A stretch of 53,653 nucleotides of DNA from UMGS172 sp045592985. Its GTDB lineage: Bacteria > Bacillota > Clostridia > Oscillospirales > Acutalibacteraceae. The position numbers and the translations under genes are program-made. Below, one piece after another: positions 14,793 through 23,714 of the stretch (the first letter of the stretch is position 1; each line of letters starts with the position of its first letter). The notes below the pieces were generated by a model, which was not told the DNA's origin, did no database searches, and worked only from the letters and a program-made list of their open reading frames with translations. Location of the stretch: NCBI GenBank assembly GCA_045592985.1, contig JAZNVU010000006.1, forward strand, positions 1 through 53,653, written 5' to 3'.

Positions 14793-17696
14793 TTATTCGT
14801 TTTCTTTCTTGTCTGTGCTTTTGGCTTCTTCCGCTTTTTCGGATTGAGCAGGCTCTTCTGCTAATTCTTCGGCACCGTTTTCCGATTGTTGTTCGCTTGT
14901 TTCTTGGGGTGTTTCTTCAACCAGTGATATTACCGCTTCTTCTAAAGCCTCTGCCACATCCTCTTGGGAGGGCTGGTTTTCAGGCTCTTGTGCCGATTCT
15001 TCTTTTTCAGCGGGTTCGCTTTTGGCAAACGAGTTAAAATCAAGCAAAGCCGACTCGTCTATTGTAAATCCGCCCTCAAAACCGGGGTAAGCATTGATTT
15101 TATCGTGGTCGATATCGTCAAGCAGATCGCCTGTGCTTTGCTCAGAAAGGTTGGCGGTTGCTTCAAACAATGCAATTCTCGATGCTATAACGTCGCCTTC
15201 AGGGTATTCGGGCGGTGTTACGGGACGGAATCTGCGGACAATAAGCACCGTTACAAGGTAAAGAACTATTACTGCGGCGGCTCCTAATGTAATGTAAACG
15301 CCGAGCACAAGACCAGGGGTTTCAAAACGAAATTCAATAACGTTTTCGCCTTCGTGTGCCAAAACCGCCACAAATCCTTTGTTTACGCGCTTGATTTCGG
15401 CAGGTTGACCGTTAACATAAGCCGTCCAACCGTCGGCATAAGGCACCGAGTAGAACACGTAATTTGCCTTATCCAACGTGATGTGCGATTCAAATCCGCT
15501 AGCATCATACTTAAAACTGTCGCCTGCTGTAGCACGTCGGTTAGCACAATCATTTGCGTAGGCAGAGTAGGTAAACTCGGGTGATTCTTTTTCGGGTGAG
15601 TAGTCCAAAACGTTATAGTCGGTGTCAATATCTTTAAGGTACGGCTTGAAATCTGCGATATCGCCATCTTCTATAAGCAGAGCTTTAAGCATCATTTGTG
15701 CTCTTCTGCCGTCGTGATATTTTTCCATTTGTTCTTCGGTAATAAAATAATCATAGGTAAATCCCATGGGAATGTAGCAGTCGTTAATATAAACGTCATA
15801 ACCGCCTTCGGATTTCACAAAGGTGTATTCGGGCATATCGGTGTCGCCGTTTTGGTTGCGGAACTCTTTGGAGTTTTCAATCTGCGGGTCGAGAAGATAT
15901 TTTACCGAAGTCAAACTCTTTGAGGCATAGTAATCACTGTTTGGACGGCTGTTTACTGTGCGGGTAACTCCAATGTAATAATAATAGTCACAGGTCGAAG
16001 CCGAAACCACCGAGTTAAAAAAGTTGACCGAGGGGTATCCAAGGTAAAGACCCGTGTTGTCAACACCGTCATATACGTCGATTCGTGCAAATTCATCATC
16101 GTCAATATCCAAAGTCACCTCGCCCTCAATAAGCGAGTCGATCATAACATCGTCAATGTCGTACGAATGATACTGACCCGAAATGAGGAAGAAAGCCGAA
16201 TACAAAACCGATACGGCGCATATAATGGCAATTATAGGTTTGAAAATAAAGGTCTGTTTTTCGCGAATAAAGGTAATAAGCGCTCTGAGAATAAACAGGC
16301 AGAGTAACGAAATGAGGCAGGCTACCCAGAACCGCAAATCATAAACATCTCCTTCGACCTTCACAGAGGGGTCAAAGGCATGACGGATGCTTTGATAAAT
16401 GAATTTAAAAGGATTTGTTCTGGCATCGGTATAAAGGCCGAGACCTACAAACTCGCGTCCGTCTAAGCGGGGCATAAACCCTATGACAACAGTAAGACCT
16501 ATAGTGATGGCAGCCGACCATTTCCATGCCGTGTTCCAATTAGCCTCGGTATCTTCGAGTGCGGTGGCGGTAGCCAAAGCCATCATAAGCAACGGCATAT
16601 AGAACCATCGGGCATAGTAGGTGGTGTTAAGCAACGAAAATACGCTGTTAAGACCGGGCACCAACGCCATAAATATGCAAAGCACAAGCAAACGGCGGAG
16701 CCAAGTACCCTTTTTGTTGCCCAAAAGCGCGGTAATGGCGCCGACCATGCCAAATAGCGGCATCCAACCGCCCAAAGATGACCATTTAACCTCGGCACCC
16801 GGGAAGAAAACCGGACGTGCAGGCAAGTCGGGTGGGAAGAAGAAACATTCAATAACGTTGAGGAAAATTTGCTCCTTGCCGTAAAGCACAAAACTCCATC
16901 CCGACATAACGCTTCCCAAACGGTCGTTTTGAAGCACAACGAGTATTGCAGGATAAAGGACAACCGCGGCAAGCAAAAGACCCAACACGCACTCAAAAAG
17001 CATGAGGAAAAACTGTCCCCAGTCGAACTTGAAACTGTGCGAGAAAATACGGATAAACCAATAAATAACGGTGAAAACCACCATACCAAAGAAGAAGTAG
17101 TAGTTGGTAAGAGCACAGAAAAATACGGCAAAAATGAGTGCTCCACGGCGTTTTTCTGCCCAGAAAACCTCCATCGCAAGCATGAGCAACGGGAAGAAGA
17201 TAAGGGCTTCGTGAAAGTGGTTGAAGAAAACGTTATAAACCGAAAAACCACTGAAAGCGTAAATGAGTCCGCCGATTACGGCAGGTTCCTCACGTGAAGT
17301 AAAACGTCGGATAAAAAGATAAGCCGTAAGCGCCGCAAAAGCAAACTTCAATATAAGCAACGGTCCCATAAGATAGGGGACCATCCAGTTGGGGAAAGGT
17401 AGGGTTATCCAGAAAAAAGGACTACCTAAAAGGTAAAAACTGTATGAGCCGATGAAATTCGAACCAAGGTCGGTAACCCAACTCCATCCAATGTCGCCCG
17501 AACGCACCATCTCATGGCAGTACTGATAAAACGGTATCTGCTGTACGTTAAAATCTCCAAAGAAGATAAAGTAACCGTTACCTTGCACTATTGCAGGCAA
17601 AAAAGCAACAGCCGCAGTGAAGAGGGCTATTATAAATGTCAAAAACCCGAGGTTTTTTCTCTTTTGAACCAAAGTGTTGTCTGTTGCCACAGTCAT
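14793..17696 (-). CDS. YfhO-family (GT-C-like) membrane protein with acidic tail
   Basis: 967 residues, ATG seven bases after GGAGG. About a dozen membrane segments occupy residues 20-480. The loop GDFNVQQIPFYQY, with the Asp typical of GT-C enzymes, and GLIYAFSGFSVYNVFFNHFHE are hallmarks of YfhO. An outside domain (about 500-800) contains GWTAYVNGQPAEI, followed by a last membrane helix near 820-845. Relatives are linked to glycosylation of teichoic acids or other envelope glycans. The last 120 residues form a Glu/Ala/Ser-rich, probably disordered cytoplasmic tail that is not part of the core family. Operon with the AEC permease upstream and ruvX downstream. Confidence 0.9.
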   Translation of the reverse strand: MTVATDNTLVQKRKNLGFLTFIIALFTAAVAFLPAIVQGNGYFIFFGDFNVQQIPFYQYCHEMVRSGDIGWSWVTDLGSNFIGSYSFYLLGSPFFWITLPFPNWMVPYLMGPLLILKFAFAALTAYLFIRRFTSREEPAVIGGLIYAFSGFSVYNVFFNHFHEALIFFPLLMLAMEVFWAEKRRGALIFAVFFCALTNYYFFFGMVVFTVIYWFIRIFSHSFKFDWGQFFLMLFECVLGLLLAAVVLYPAILVVLQNDRLGSVMSGWSFVLYGKEQIFLNVIECFFFPPDLPARPVFFPGAEVKWSSLGGWMPLFGMVGAITALLGNKKGTWLRRLLVLCIFMALVPGLNSVFSLLNTTYYARWFYMPLLMMALATATALEDTEANWNTAWKWSAAITIGLTVVIGFMPRLDGREFVGLGLYTDARTNPFKFIYQSIRHAFDPSVKVEGDVYDLRFWVACLISLLCLFILRALITFIREKQTFIFKPIIAIICAVSVLYSAFFLISGQYHSYDIDDVMIDSLIEGEVTLDIDDDEFARIDVYDGVDNTGLYLGYPSVNFFNSVVSASTCDYYYYIGVTRTVNSRPNSDYYASKSLTSVKYLLDPQIENSKEFRNQNGDTDMPEYTFVKSEGGYDVYINDCYIPMGFTYDYFITEEQMEKYHDGRRAQMMLKALLIEDGDIADFKPYLKDIDTDYNVLDYSPEKESPEFTYSAYANDCANRRATAGDSFKYDASGFESHITLDKANYVFYSVPYADGWTAYVNGQPAEIKRVNKGFVAVLAHEGENVIEFRFETPGLVLGVYITLGAAAVIVLYLVTVLIVRRFRPVTPPEYPEGDVIASRIALFEATANLSEQSTGDLLDDIDHDKINAYPGFEGGFTIDESALLDFNSFAKSEPAEKEESAQEPENQPSQEDVAEALEEAVISLVEETPQETSEQQSENGAEELAEEPAQSEKAEEAKSTDKKENE

Positions 17697-17723
17697 GGCC
17701 CGTCCTCCGTTAAAATATTATGT

Positions 17724-18701
17724 TCAGATAATGCTTAATAACCAATTTATAAGAGTATACATCAGTGGAATGGAAATAATGCAAAGGGTGTGTGATATCA
17801 TTGCCATTGAGGCGCCGGTCTCGGTTTCACCGCCATACGCCGCAGGGAACACTACGGTGTTAAGTCCCAAGGGGGTGGCGTAAGCAAACAACGCAAGGAC
17901 AATAACAAGGTCGGATGCGGCAAGCAATTTAAGCACCGCAAGAATCAACAACGGAAACATAACAAGCCTTAAGCCCGTTGCGATGTAAACACGTCCGTTT
18001 CGGAGAAGCTTTGGCAATTCATATTCACCCACAACAAAACCGGTAAGTATCATGGCAAGCGGAGCCATACAGCCCTTGCAATAACCGATGGTGGTGGTTA
18101 CAACCTCGGGCAAAAGTTTGCCCCATCCGGTTAGTCCAAGTGTTGCACCTATAAGTATCGAGATAAATATGGGATTAAGCAGGTTTGACAGTGGATTTTT
18201 CTCAGGCTTCTGGCCTTTTGGGATAAGTATCATTATGCCCCAGGTATAAACGGCAAGGTTAAGCGGCAGGGTAAAAAGCAGATAGTAATAAAGCACTTCG
18301 TCGCCCGAACCGAATGCCGAACCGCCTAAAATCGCAGGAACAATGGCACTGCCCATAAAACTGAAGTTTCCGAAAGATAAGGCGTACTTATAAACATTGC
18401 GTTGGTAATAGTCGCCTGTTTTGACAAAAAGGTAGGACAAGGGTATAGACATAACAAGAGCGACCACCAATGCTATCGCGCTGTAACCTATAAGCGTTGC
18501 ATTGCTTTTTAACGATTCGATTGTGCAGTATTCATTGAAGGTGCTGAGAATCAGAGCAGGTACAAAAACATAGTTTTCGAGTTTTGAAAGAATTTTATCG
18601 GTGCCTTCGGGTGACAGTTTTTTTCTTTTAAGCACATAGCCGATGATTATACACAAAAACATAACCATCATCGGTGCCAGCGTAGCCTTAAAAGTCTCCA
18701 T
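17724..18701 (-). CDS. AEC-family (auxin efflux carrier-like) permease
   Basis: 325 residues starting METFKATLAPMMVMF; a longer frame starts 33 bases earlier, but AAGGAG fixes this ATG. Ten predicted membrane segments in two halves, with the family pattern GYVLKRKKLSPEGTDKILSKLENYVFVPALI near the N-terminus and the C-terminal ATPLGLNTVVFPAAYGGE. Bacterial members move small organic acids such as malate or malonate; the substrate here is unknown. It lies 27 bases upstream of yfhO and probably starts that operon. Confidence 0.9.
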   Translation of the reverse strand: METFKATLAPMMVMFLCIIIGYVLKRKKLSPEGTDKILSKLENYVFVPALILSTFNEYCTIESLKSNATLIGYSAIALVVALVMSIPLSYLFVKTGDYYQRNVYKYALSFGNFSFMGSAIVPAILGGSAFGSGDEVLYYYLLFTLPLNLAVYTWGIMILIPKGQKPEKNPLSNLLNPIFISILIGATLGLTGWGKLLPEVVTTTIGYCKGCMAPLAMILTGFVVGEYELPKLLRNGRVYIATGLRLVMFPLLILAVLKLLAASDLVIVLALFAYATPLGLNTVVFPAAYGGETETGASMAMISHTLCIISIPLMYTLINWLLSII

Positions 18702-18738
18702 CAAACCTCTCCTTATTTGATAAAATAATAACAATTAT

Positions 18739-18767
18739 ATAATACAGCATAACGTCACATATTACAA
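18739..18767 (-). promoter_or_regulatory. Promoter of the AEC-yfhO-ruvX operon
   Basis: On minus: TTGTAA, 17-base spacer, TATTAT (18744-18739), about 40 bases before the ATG. Confidence 0.6.
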
Positions 18768-18947
18768 GACCAAATTTCAAAAACAACTGCTGACAAACCA
18801 CAGTTTCACATAGCAAATGGCAAAAACTATTTTTGCGTAAACGCTATGAAACTGTTCCGTTTTCTGAACAAGTTTCCAAATAAAACCAAAAAAGCAAAAT
18901 TTTTTGCAAAAACAACAAAAAATTTGGCATAAACGAAAAGTTTTTCC
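18768..18947. other. Intergenic A/T-rich stretch without a recognised gene
   Basis: The 310-base gap between the divergent AEC and CpsB-type genes holds only their two promoters. Frames across this part are short and lack ribosome sites. No strong hairpin was seen. Confidence 0.6.
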
Positions 18948-18976
18948 TTGAATTGCCCAAAAAAGTGTGATACAAT
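18948..18976 (+). promoter_or_regulatory. Promoter of the polysaccharide-control operon
   Basis: TTGAAT (18948-18953), 17-base spacer, TACAAT (18971-18976) with TGA upstream (extended -10). Confidence 0.7.
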
Positions 18977-19011
18977 AAATTAGATTATTGTGTAAAGGAG
19001 TGACGTGTTGC

Positions 19012-19740
19012 ATGGTTGACTTACACACCCATATTTTGCCGGGTGTTGATGACGGGGCCGAGACGCTTGAGGATGCACTTGAAATGCTGACTACGGCTTA
19101 TAAAAACGGCACTACCGATATTGTTTTAACCCCGCATTATCTAACATGTGATATGCGCTCGTTCGGCTTTTCAAAGCCTCGGTTGACAGCAATTTTTAAC
19201 GAATTCAAATCAATTGTAGCGGATAAGTTGCCCGAAATTAACCTTTATCTCGGAGCCGAGACCTTTGCGGCAGCTAACATCTCGGATTATATCGAACGCG
19301 ATTTGCTGATACCGATAGGTAACAGCAAATATGTACTTACCGAGTTTGGCTTTGATGATACGGCGGGTCGAGCGCTTGAAATTACCAAAACCATTATGCA
19401 GGCGGGATATACAGTAGTTGTTGCCCACCCTGAAAGGTATCCGTTCTTTTTATATGACCCAGCAAACCTCCTGCCGTTTTTGGATGAAGGCGTGTTGCTC
19501 CAACTCAATGCTGCAAGCATTTTAGGTCAGAACGGCAATTATTCAAAAGAGATGGCGCTCTCGCTTATAGACAGCGGTCTTGCTGCTTTGGTGGCAAGTG
19601 ACTGTCACAGCGTTTCCTGGCGTGCTCCCGACCTTAGCGAAGCCTATTCATATGTTTCTTCTGAGTACTCACCCGAACATGCCGAGGCATTATTTTGCGA
19701 CAATCCTTTGGCGGTTATCAAAAACGGTATTATTGTTTAA
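19012..19740 (+). CDS. CpsB/YwqE-type tyrosine-protein phosphatase (PHP fold)
   Basis: 242 residues; the ATG at 19012 lies 11 bases after AAAGGAG, and an earlier in-frame GTG overlaps that site. The PHP-fold metal ligands are visible in VDLHTHILPGVDDG (His5, His7), LTPHY, VVAHPERY and VASDCHS. The family uses metal ions to dephosphorylate the tyrosine tail of BY-kinases that control capsule or exopolysaccharide length. Two such kinases lie immediately downstream, so the substrate assignment is strongly supported by context. First gene of a four-gene operon. Confidence 0.93.
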   Translation: MVDLHTHILPGVDDGAETLEDALEMLTTAYKNGTTDIVLTPHYLTCDMRSFGFSKPRLTAIFNEFKSIVADKLPEINLYLGAETFAAANISDYIERDLLIPIGNSKYVLTEFGFDDTAGRALEITKTIMQAGYTVVVAHPERYPFFLYDPANLLPFLDEGVLLQLNAASILGQNGNYSKEMALSLIDSGLAALVASDCHSVSWRAPDLSEAYSYVSSEYSPEHAEALFCDNPLAVIKNGIIV

Positions 19741-19775
19741 AACCTTAAAATCTATGATAGGAGTATTTCCAAGTT

Positions 19776-20612
19776 ATGAGAGTTTTAAAGTTGTTGGTAG
19801 TGTTTATGGCGCTTGCAGTTACACTTGCCGGTATTTCCTTCAAGTTTGCTACTGAAGGAACCCATGTTGCGCCAACCATTAAATGTTCGACGGACGATAC
19901 TATTGTGACATCGGTCTACTGTACCGACGAAGAGCTTCTTTCATATGTCACGGCATATGACCAACAGGATGGTGACCTTACCGACCGAATAGCCCTTACC
20001 CGTAAGATGTTTTTTGTGGGCGAAAAAACAACACTTGTTACATATTCGGTAAGTGATAGCGACAATAACGTTACTTCGTTGCAGAAAAGAGTATATTTTG
20101 AGGATTATACCTCACCCAAAATTTCGCTGAAAAATGACTTTATATTCCCTTCGGGACTTAACTTTGACCTTGGTGACTACGTAACTGCCGAGTGTATTAT
20201 CGACGGCGACCTGACTGACCACATTAAGATTATTTCGACCGACTATTCCACTGCCGACGGTTCGTATAACGTTATCATAAAGGTTTCCAACAGCATGGCA
20301 GATACAACCGAGGTAAACCTCAAGGCCTACGTTACTAACAATGACTATGGTTTGTACCGCGTTCGTCTTGAAAACTACATGATTTATACGCCTGTGGGTG
20401 TTGAACCCGACTATCGTGCCAACCTCAAAAGCGTTATAAACAAAGGCGAAACGACGTACACTGTTGATAATGTTGTTATTGATTCTTCGGAAGTCGATAT
20501 CAACACTCCCGGTTGCTATGATGTGTACTATCGCATATTCTCGGGCGAAGAGGACAACCTTGAGACCATAAGTATGTCAAGAACTGTTATCATTGTAGAG
20601 GGGGCCAAATAA
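19776..20612 (+). CDS. Secreted or membrane-anchored protein with Ig-like domains
   Basis: 278 residues. One hydrophobic segment (about 5-21) follows a short basic start and serves as signal or anchor. Two repeats resemble the Cry22Aa/DUF5011 bacterial Ig-like fold: AYDQQDGDLTDRI...YSVSDSDNNV and CIIDGDLTDHIKI...VIIKVSNSMADT, each with the DGDLTD pattern. No enzyme motif. Because it sits between the CpsB-type phosphatase and the kinases and touches the start of the next gene, it may help organise glycan export at the membrane; this is inference. Confidence 0.82.
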   Translation: MRVLKLLVVFMALAVTLAGISFKFATEGTHVAPTIKCSTDDTIVTSVYCTDEELLSYVTAYDQQDGDLTDRIALTRKMFFVGEKTTLVTYSVSDSDNNVTSLQKRVYFEDYTSPKISLKNDFIFPSGLNFDLGDYVTAECIIDGDLTDHIKIISTDYSTADGSYNVIIKVSNSMADTTEVNLKAYVTNNDYGLYRVRLENYMIYTPVGVEPDYRANLKSVINKGETTYTVDNVVIDSSEVDINTPGCYDVYYRIFSGEEDNLETISMSRTVIIVEGAK

Positions 20613-21998
20613 ATGAAAGCGTTGGAATATTCACGCATAAACCTTTATACCATATTGACCGACCTTCTCCGCAATTTATGGGTAATATTGCTGGCAGCCT
20701 ATGTTGGATTTATGGGCAGTGTTACATACTATAATCACATACGTGACAAGCAGTTCACCAGTAGCATGACCTTGTCGGTCAACTTAAGCGGGTATACAAG
20801 CACTTCGGCTGCCAATATGCTTTCACGTACTATTGACATTGCACAGACGCTTGACGATGTTTTCAAGAGCGAGGCTATGTTTGAGATTATAAAAAACGAC
20901 CTCGGAACGAGCAACATAGGAACGATTTCGGCAGCTCAGCTCAGCAACACCAACCTTATCAGTGTTTCTGCCACCGGTGATACGGCTCAGGCGGCATATG
21001 ATACACTCAAATCGGTGCTCGACAACTACAAAAAGGTTACTGACCACGTATTTACCAACGTTGTCATTCGTGCTGTGGTGCATCCGTCTATGCCTACTGC
21101 GCCGTCAAACAGGGTGTCACCCTACGGAATGGGTATAATTTTTGCGTTTGTTGCGGCGAGTATTATTATAATAATAATGGTGTTTGTCTCGTTCCTGCGT
21201 GATACGGTCAAAAACGTTAACGAGGTTGATTCCGACCTGGATGCCAAACTGTTCGGTGTTGTCTACCACGTAAAATCAAAGCGAAAGGACAAAACAGATC
21301 CGTCGCAGAGACTCATAATAACCAACCCGTTTGCAGGATACGCTTTCAGTGAAAGTTACCGCCGAATGGCCATTAAGATAGAAAGTTTAAAGCGTACTAA
21401 AGGTCTTAAGGTTTTTGCCATTACATCGGTTGCGGAAAATGAGGGCAAGACTACCGTTTCGAGCAACATTGCTGTGGCATTGGCACAAAATAACAATCGT
21501 GTTTTGCTTGTCGACTGCGACTTTAAAAATCCGTCAATACATCATTTCTTCCCAAGAGAAGACCGCCCAGAGAACCGAAATTTTCATAATTTCATCGCTG
21601 ATGGCGGAGATATTTCCGATTTCTTATATCACGATACCGATACCGGCCTTTATATTGCTGATTCTTCCAAATCGTGTGAAGGTTCGTCTGAAAAACTTTC
21701 GCATGCTCGGTTTGGCGAGGTAATAGCTGCCCTTAAAGAACAGTTTGATTTTGTTATTATTGATACTCCGCCTTGCGGAATTACGGTTGACGCTGAAATT
21801 GTTTCGGAGTCGGTCGACGCCATGCTTATGGTTGTGCGTCAGGACGGTGTTCATGTTTCAGAAATCAACGATCACATTGAAAACTTTAATAAAACATATG
21901 TGGCAGGTTGTGTGTTCAACGATGTGCACACCTTGCAAAAGACCACATCTCAGCCTTCTGAAGACCAATCAAAATACTATTATCACGGCGAAGTTTGA
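20613..21998 (+). CDS. Fused chain-length regulator and BY-kinase (first copy)
   Basis: 461 residues, adjoining the previous stop. A Wzz-like part has TM segments at about 22-42 and 172-194 with an outside loop between, and the proline motif PTAPSNRVSP before TM2. The cytoplasmic kinase has Walker A SVAENEGKTT (272-281), Walker A' VLLVDCD (297-303) and Walker B VIIDTPP (381-387), all intact. The tail has a short Tyr cluster, YYY (455-457). Such proteins autophosphorylate on tail tyrosines and set polysaccharide chain length with the CpsB-type phosphatase. In Firmicutes the two parts are often separate proteins; here they are fused, as in Gram-negatives. Confidence 0.93.
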   Translation: MKALEYSRINLYTILTDLLRNLWVILLAAYVGFMGSVTYYNHIRDKQFTSSMTLSVNLSGYTSTSAANMLSRTIDIAQTLDDVFKSEAMFEIIKNDLGTSNIGTISAAQLSNTNLISVSATGDTAQAAYDTLKSVLDNYKKVTDHVFTNVVIRAVVHPSMPTAPSNRVSPYGMGIIFAFVAASIIIIIMVFVSFLRDTVKNVNEVDSDLDAKLFGVVYHVKSKRKDKTDPSQRLIITNPFAGYAFSESYRRMAIKIESLKRTKGLKVFAITSVAENEGKTTVSSNIAVALAQNNNRVLLVDCDFKNPSIHHFFPREDRPENRNFHNFIADGGDISDFLYHDTDTGLYIADSSKSCEGSSEKLSHARFGEVIAALKEQFDFVIIDTPPCGITVDAEIVSESVDAMLMVVRQDGVHVSEINDHIENFNKTYVAGCVFNDVHTLQKTTSQPSEDQSKYYYHGEV

Positions 21999-22017
21999 CG
22001 GAAAGGAGTAGACGTAC

Positions 22018-23574
22018 ATGAAAAAAGAAAGTACGACACCGCTTATTAGACGGTCGTTCCAATTAAGCAGCTTTGTAAAGAGCCTCAAGTCGGTTGGCTG
22101 GATAATAATTGTCTTGGCTGTGACGGTAGCAGTTGTAGTGTTTACAGTCAGCACAGTAACCTTTGTTCCAAGGTACCGTTCGACCGTCAGATTTACAATC
22201 ACACCGCTTGTCAGCAGTAACTCTTCTAACGGTGCAAGCGTTTACAACTTCAACTATAACGCAGCTCTTGCCGCCCAGATGGCGGACACCTTTCCGCACA
22301 TTATGAGGTCAGGTATTTTGTATGATATCATACAAAACGAGATAGGCCGTCCTGTCAGCGTCAGCATTACCTCGAAAGCAGTTACAGACACCAATATATT
22401 TGAGGTAAGCGTTACTGCGGCATCACCCAATGATGCCTACGAAGTAATTCTTTTGCTTATACAAAACTATCCCAAGGTTGCTGAGTATGTAATCGGTGAT
22501 ACTCGTATGGATGTTATCGAAGGCTCCGAACCTGAGTTGGCAACCGCACCGTACAACACAAACTCACGATTTATCTATTCGGCTTTGGCATCGGTCTTTG
22601 GTGCAGCAATCGGTGTTTTGGTGGTGTACATCCATTCGGTACGCCATAAGGCTATCAATTCAAAAAGCGATGTTGAGGAAAAACTCAATGGCGACTGCAT
22701 TTGTGAGATACCGCTTGTTAAAAAGAAGAAGACGGTTTCTAAAACCATCGTTCGTTCGGGCGTCGGATTTTCCGACTTCTCCGAAGCATTCCGTTTGCTT
22801 AAACAACGTGTGCTGAGCCGTTGCAGGCTGACCGACCGCAAGATTATCGGTGTAACAAGTACCACAAGCGGAGAAGGTAAAACGACTATTGCATACAACT
22901 TGGCACGTGCTTTGGCGGCTGGTTCTTCACGTGTTCTTCTGGTTGATATGGACCTTCGTGACCGTTCCTTGCAAGAGTATCTTAATCGCAAAAAAGAGGT
23001 TCCCGATCTTGGCATTTGCGACGTTGTCGCCGGAAATGCAGTACTTGGCAGTTGTATCAACGTTGTACACGATAAGTTTGACGTTCTTTTTGCCGGAACC
23101 GAGCAGATAAAGTTCCAAAAGTCTAAATTCAAGGCAATTTTCGAAAGTCTTAAGGATTCTTATGATTACATAATCGTTGACCTTGCGAGTTGTGATGTTG
23201 CTTCTGAAAGTGCATCGACTGCTGACCTTTGTGACGAAGTTTTGTTCGTTGTCAGGTGGAATGGCGCGTCTTACGAAAAAATTCTAAACTCAGTAAAATA
23301 CATGTCGTTCAGTGACTCACATTTTATGGGCTTTGTACTTAACCAGATATCGCCCGATGAACTCATCGGCGGTAAATACCGTTACGGTCACTACTATTAT
23401 TCATACGGCCGTCGCTATGGATACGGCAGATACGGAAAGTATGGCAGATACGGATACGGAAGGTATGCTTCGGTTTATGCCAAGTCGCCATATCACCGCC
23501 ACGAGCCGGCATCTGAGTTGTCACTATCGGCTCAAAAGAATTCTAATGAGACCCCCAAAGAAGAAACTAAATAA
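22018..23574 (+). CDS. Fused chain-length regulator and BY-kinase (second copy) with Tyr-rich tail
   Basis: 518 residues, 19 bases after the first copy, with GAAAGGAG upstream. TM segments at about 28-48 and 185-206, then Walker A STTSGEGKTT (281-290) and A' VLLVDMD (306-312). At the Walker B position it reads YIIVDLASCD instead of IIDTPP: the Asp is kept but the TPP is gone. The tail (454-492) has 15 tyrosines, mostly in Y-G and R-Y-G repeats, far more than the first copy. It may act as the phosphate-accepting or structural partner of the first kinase (inference). Last gene of the operon. Confidence 0.92.
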   Translation: MKKESTTPLIRRSFQLSSFVKSLKSVGWIIIVLAVTVAVVVFTVSTVTFVPRYRSTVRFTITPLVSSNSSNGASVYNFNYNAALAAQMADTFPHIMRSGILYDIIQNEIGRPVSVSITSKAVTDTNIFEVSVTAASPNDAYEVILLLIQNYPKVAEYVIGDTRMDVIEGSEPELATAPYNTNSRFIYSALASVFGAAIGVLVVYIHSVRHKAINSKSDVEEKLNGDCICEIPLVKKKKTVSKTIVRSGVGFSDFSEAFRLLKQRVLSRCRLTDRKIIGVTSTTSGEGKTTIAYNLARALAAGSSRVLLVDMDLRDRSLQEYLNRKKEVPDLGICDVVAGNAVLGSCINVVHDKFDVLFAGTEQIKFQKSKFKAIFESLKDSYDYIIVDLASCDVASESASTADLCDEVLFVVRWNGASYEKILNSVKYMSFSDSHFMGFVLNQISPDELIGGKYRYGHYYYSYGRRYGYGRYGKYGRYGYGRYASVYAKSPYHRHEPASELSLSAQKNSNETPKEETK

Positions 23575-23575
23575 T

Positions 23576-23614
23576 AACAAAAAGCAAGCGCTTTAAAAGT
23601 GCTTGCTTTTTGTT
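23576..23614 (+). terminator. Terminator of the polysaccharide-control operon
   Basis: AACAAAAAGCAAGC pairs with GCTTGCTTTTTGTT; the centre also pairs (CTTT/AAAG). Confidence 0.9.
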
Positions 23615-23655
23615 ATACTGAATTTCCATAATATCTAATTTGATTTTTTTAACCC

Positions 23656-23684
23656 TTGACTTAATTGGTTGAAAATGGTAGAAT
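23656..23684 (+). promoter_or_regulatory. sulP promoter, extended -10
   Basis: TTGACT (23656-23661), 17-base spacer, TAGAAT (23679-23684) preceded by TGG. Confidence 0.75.
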
Positions 23685-23714
23685 CAACGGGTTAAATCTA
23701 TTGGAGGGATTAGT

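Noticed and set aside
16583..17251. 222-codon frame on the same strand inside yfhO
   Set aside because: It is an alternative frame of the YfhO membrane region; hydrophobicity is carried over from codon structure and there is no start signal.
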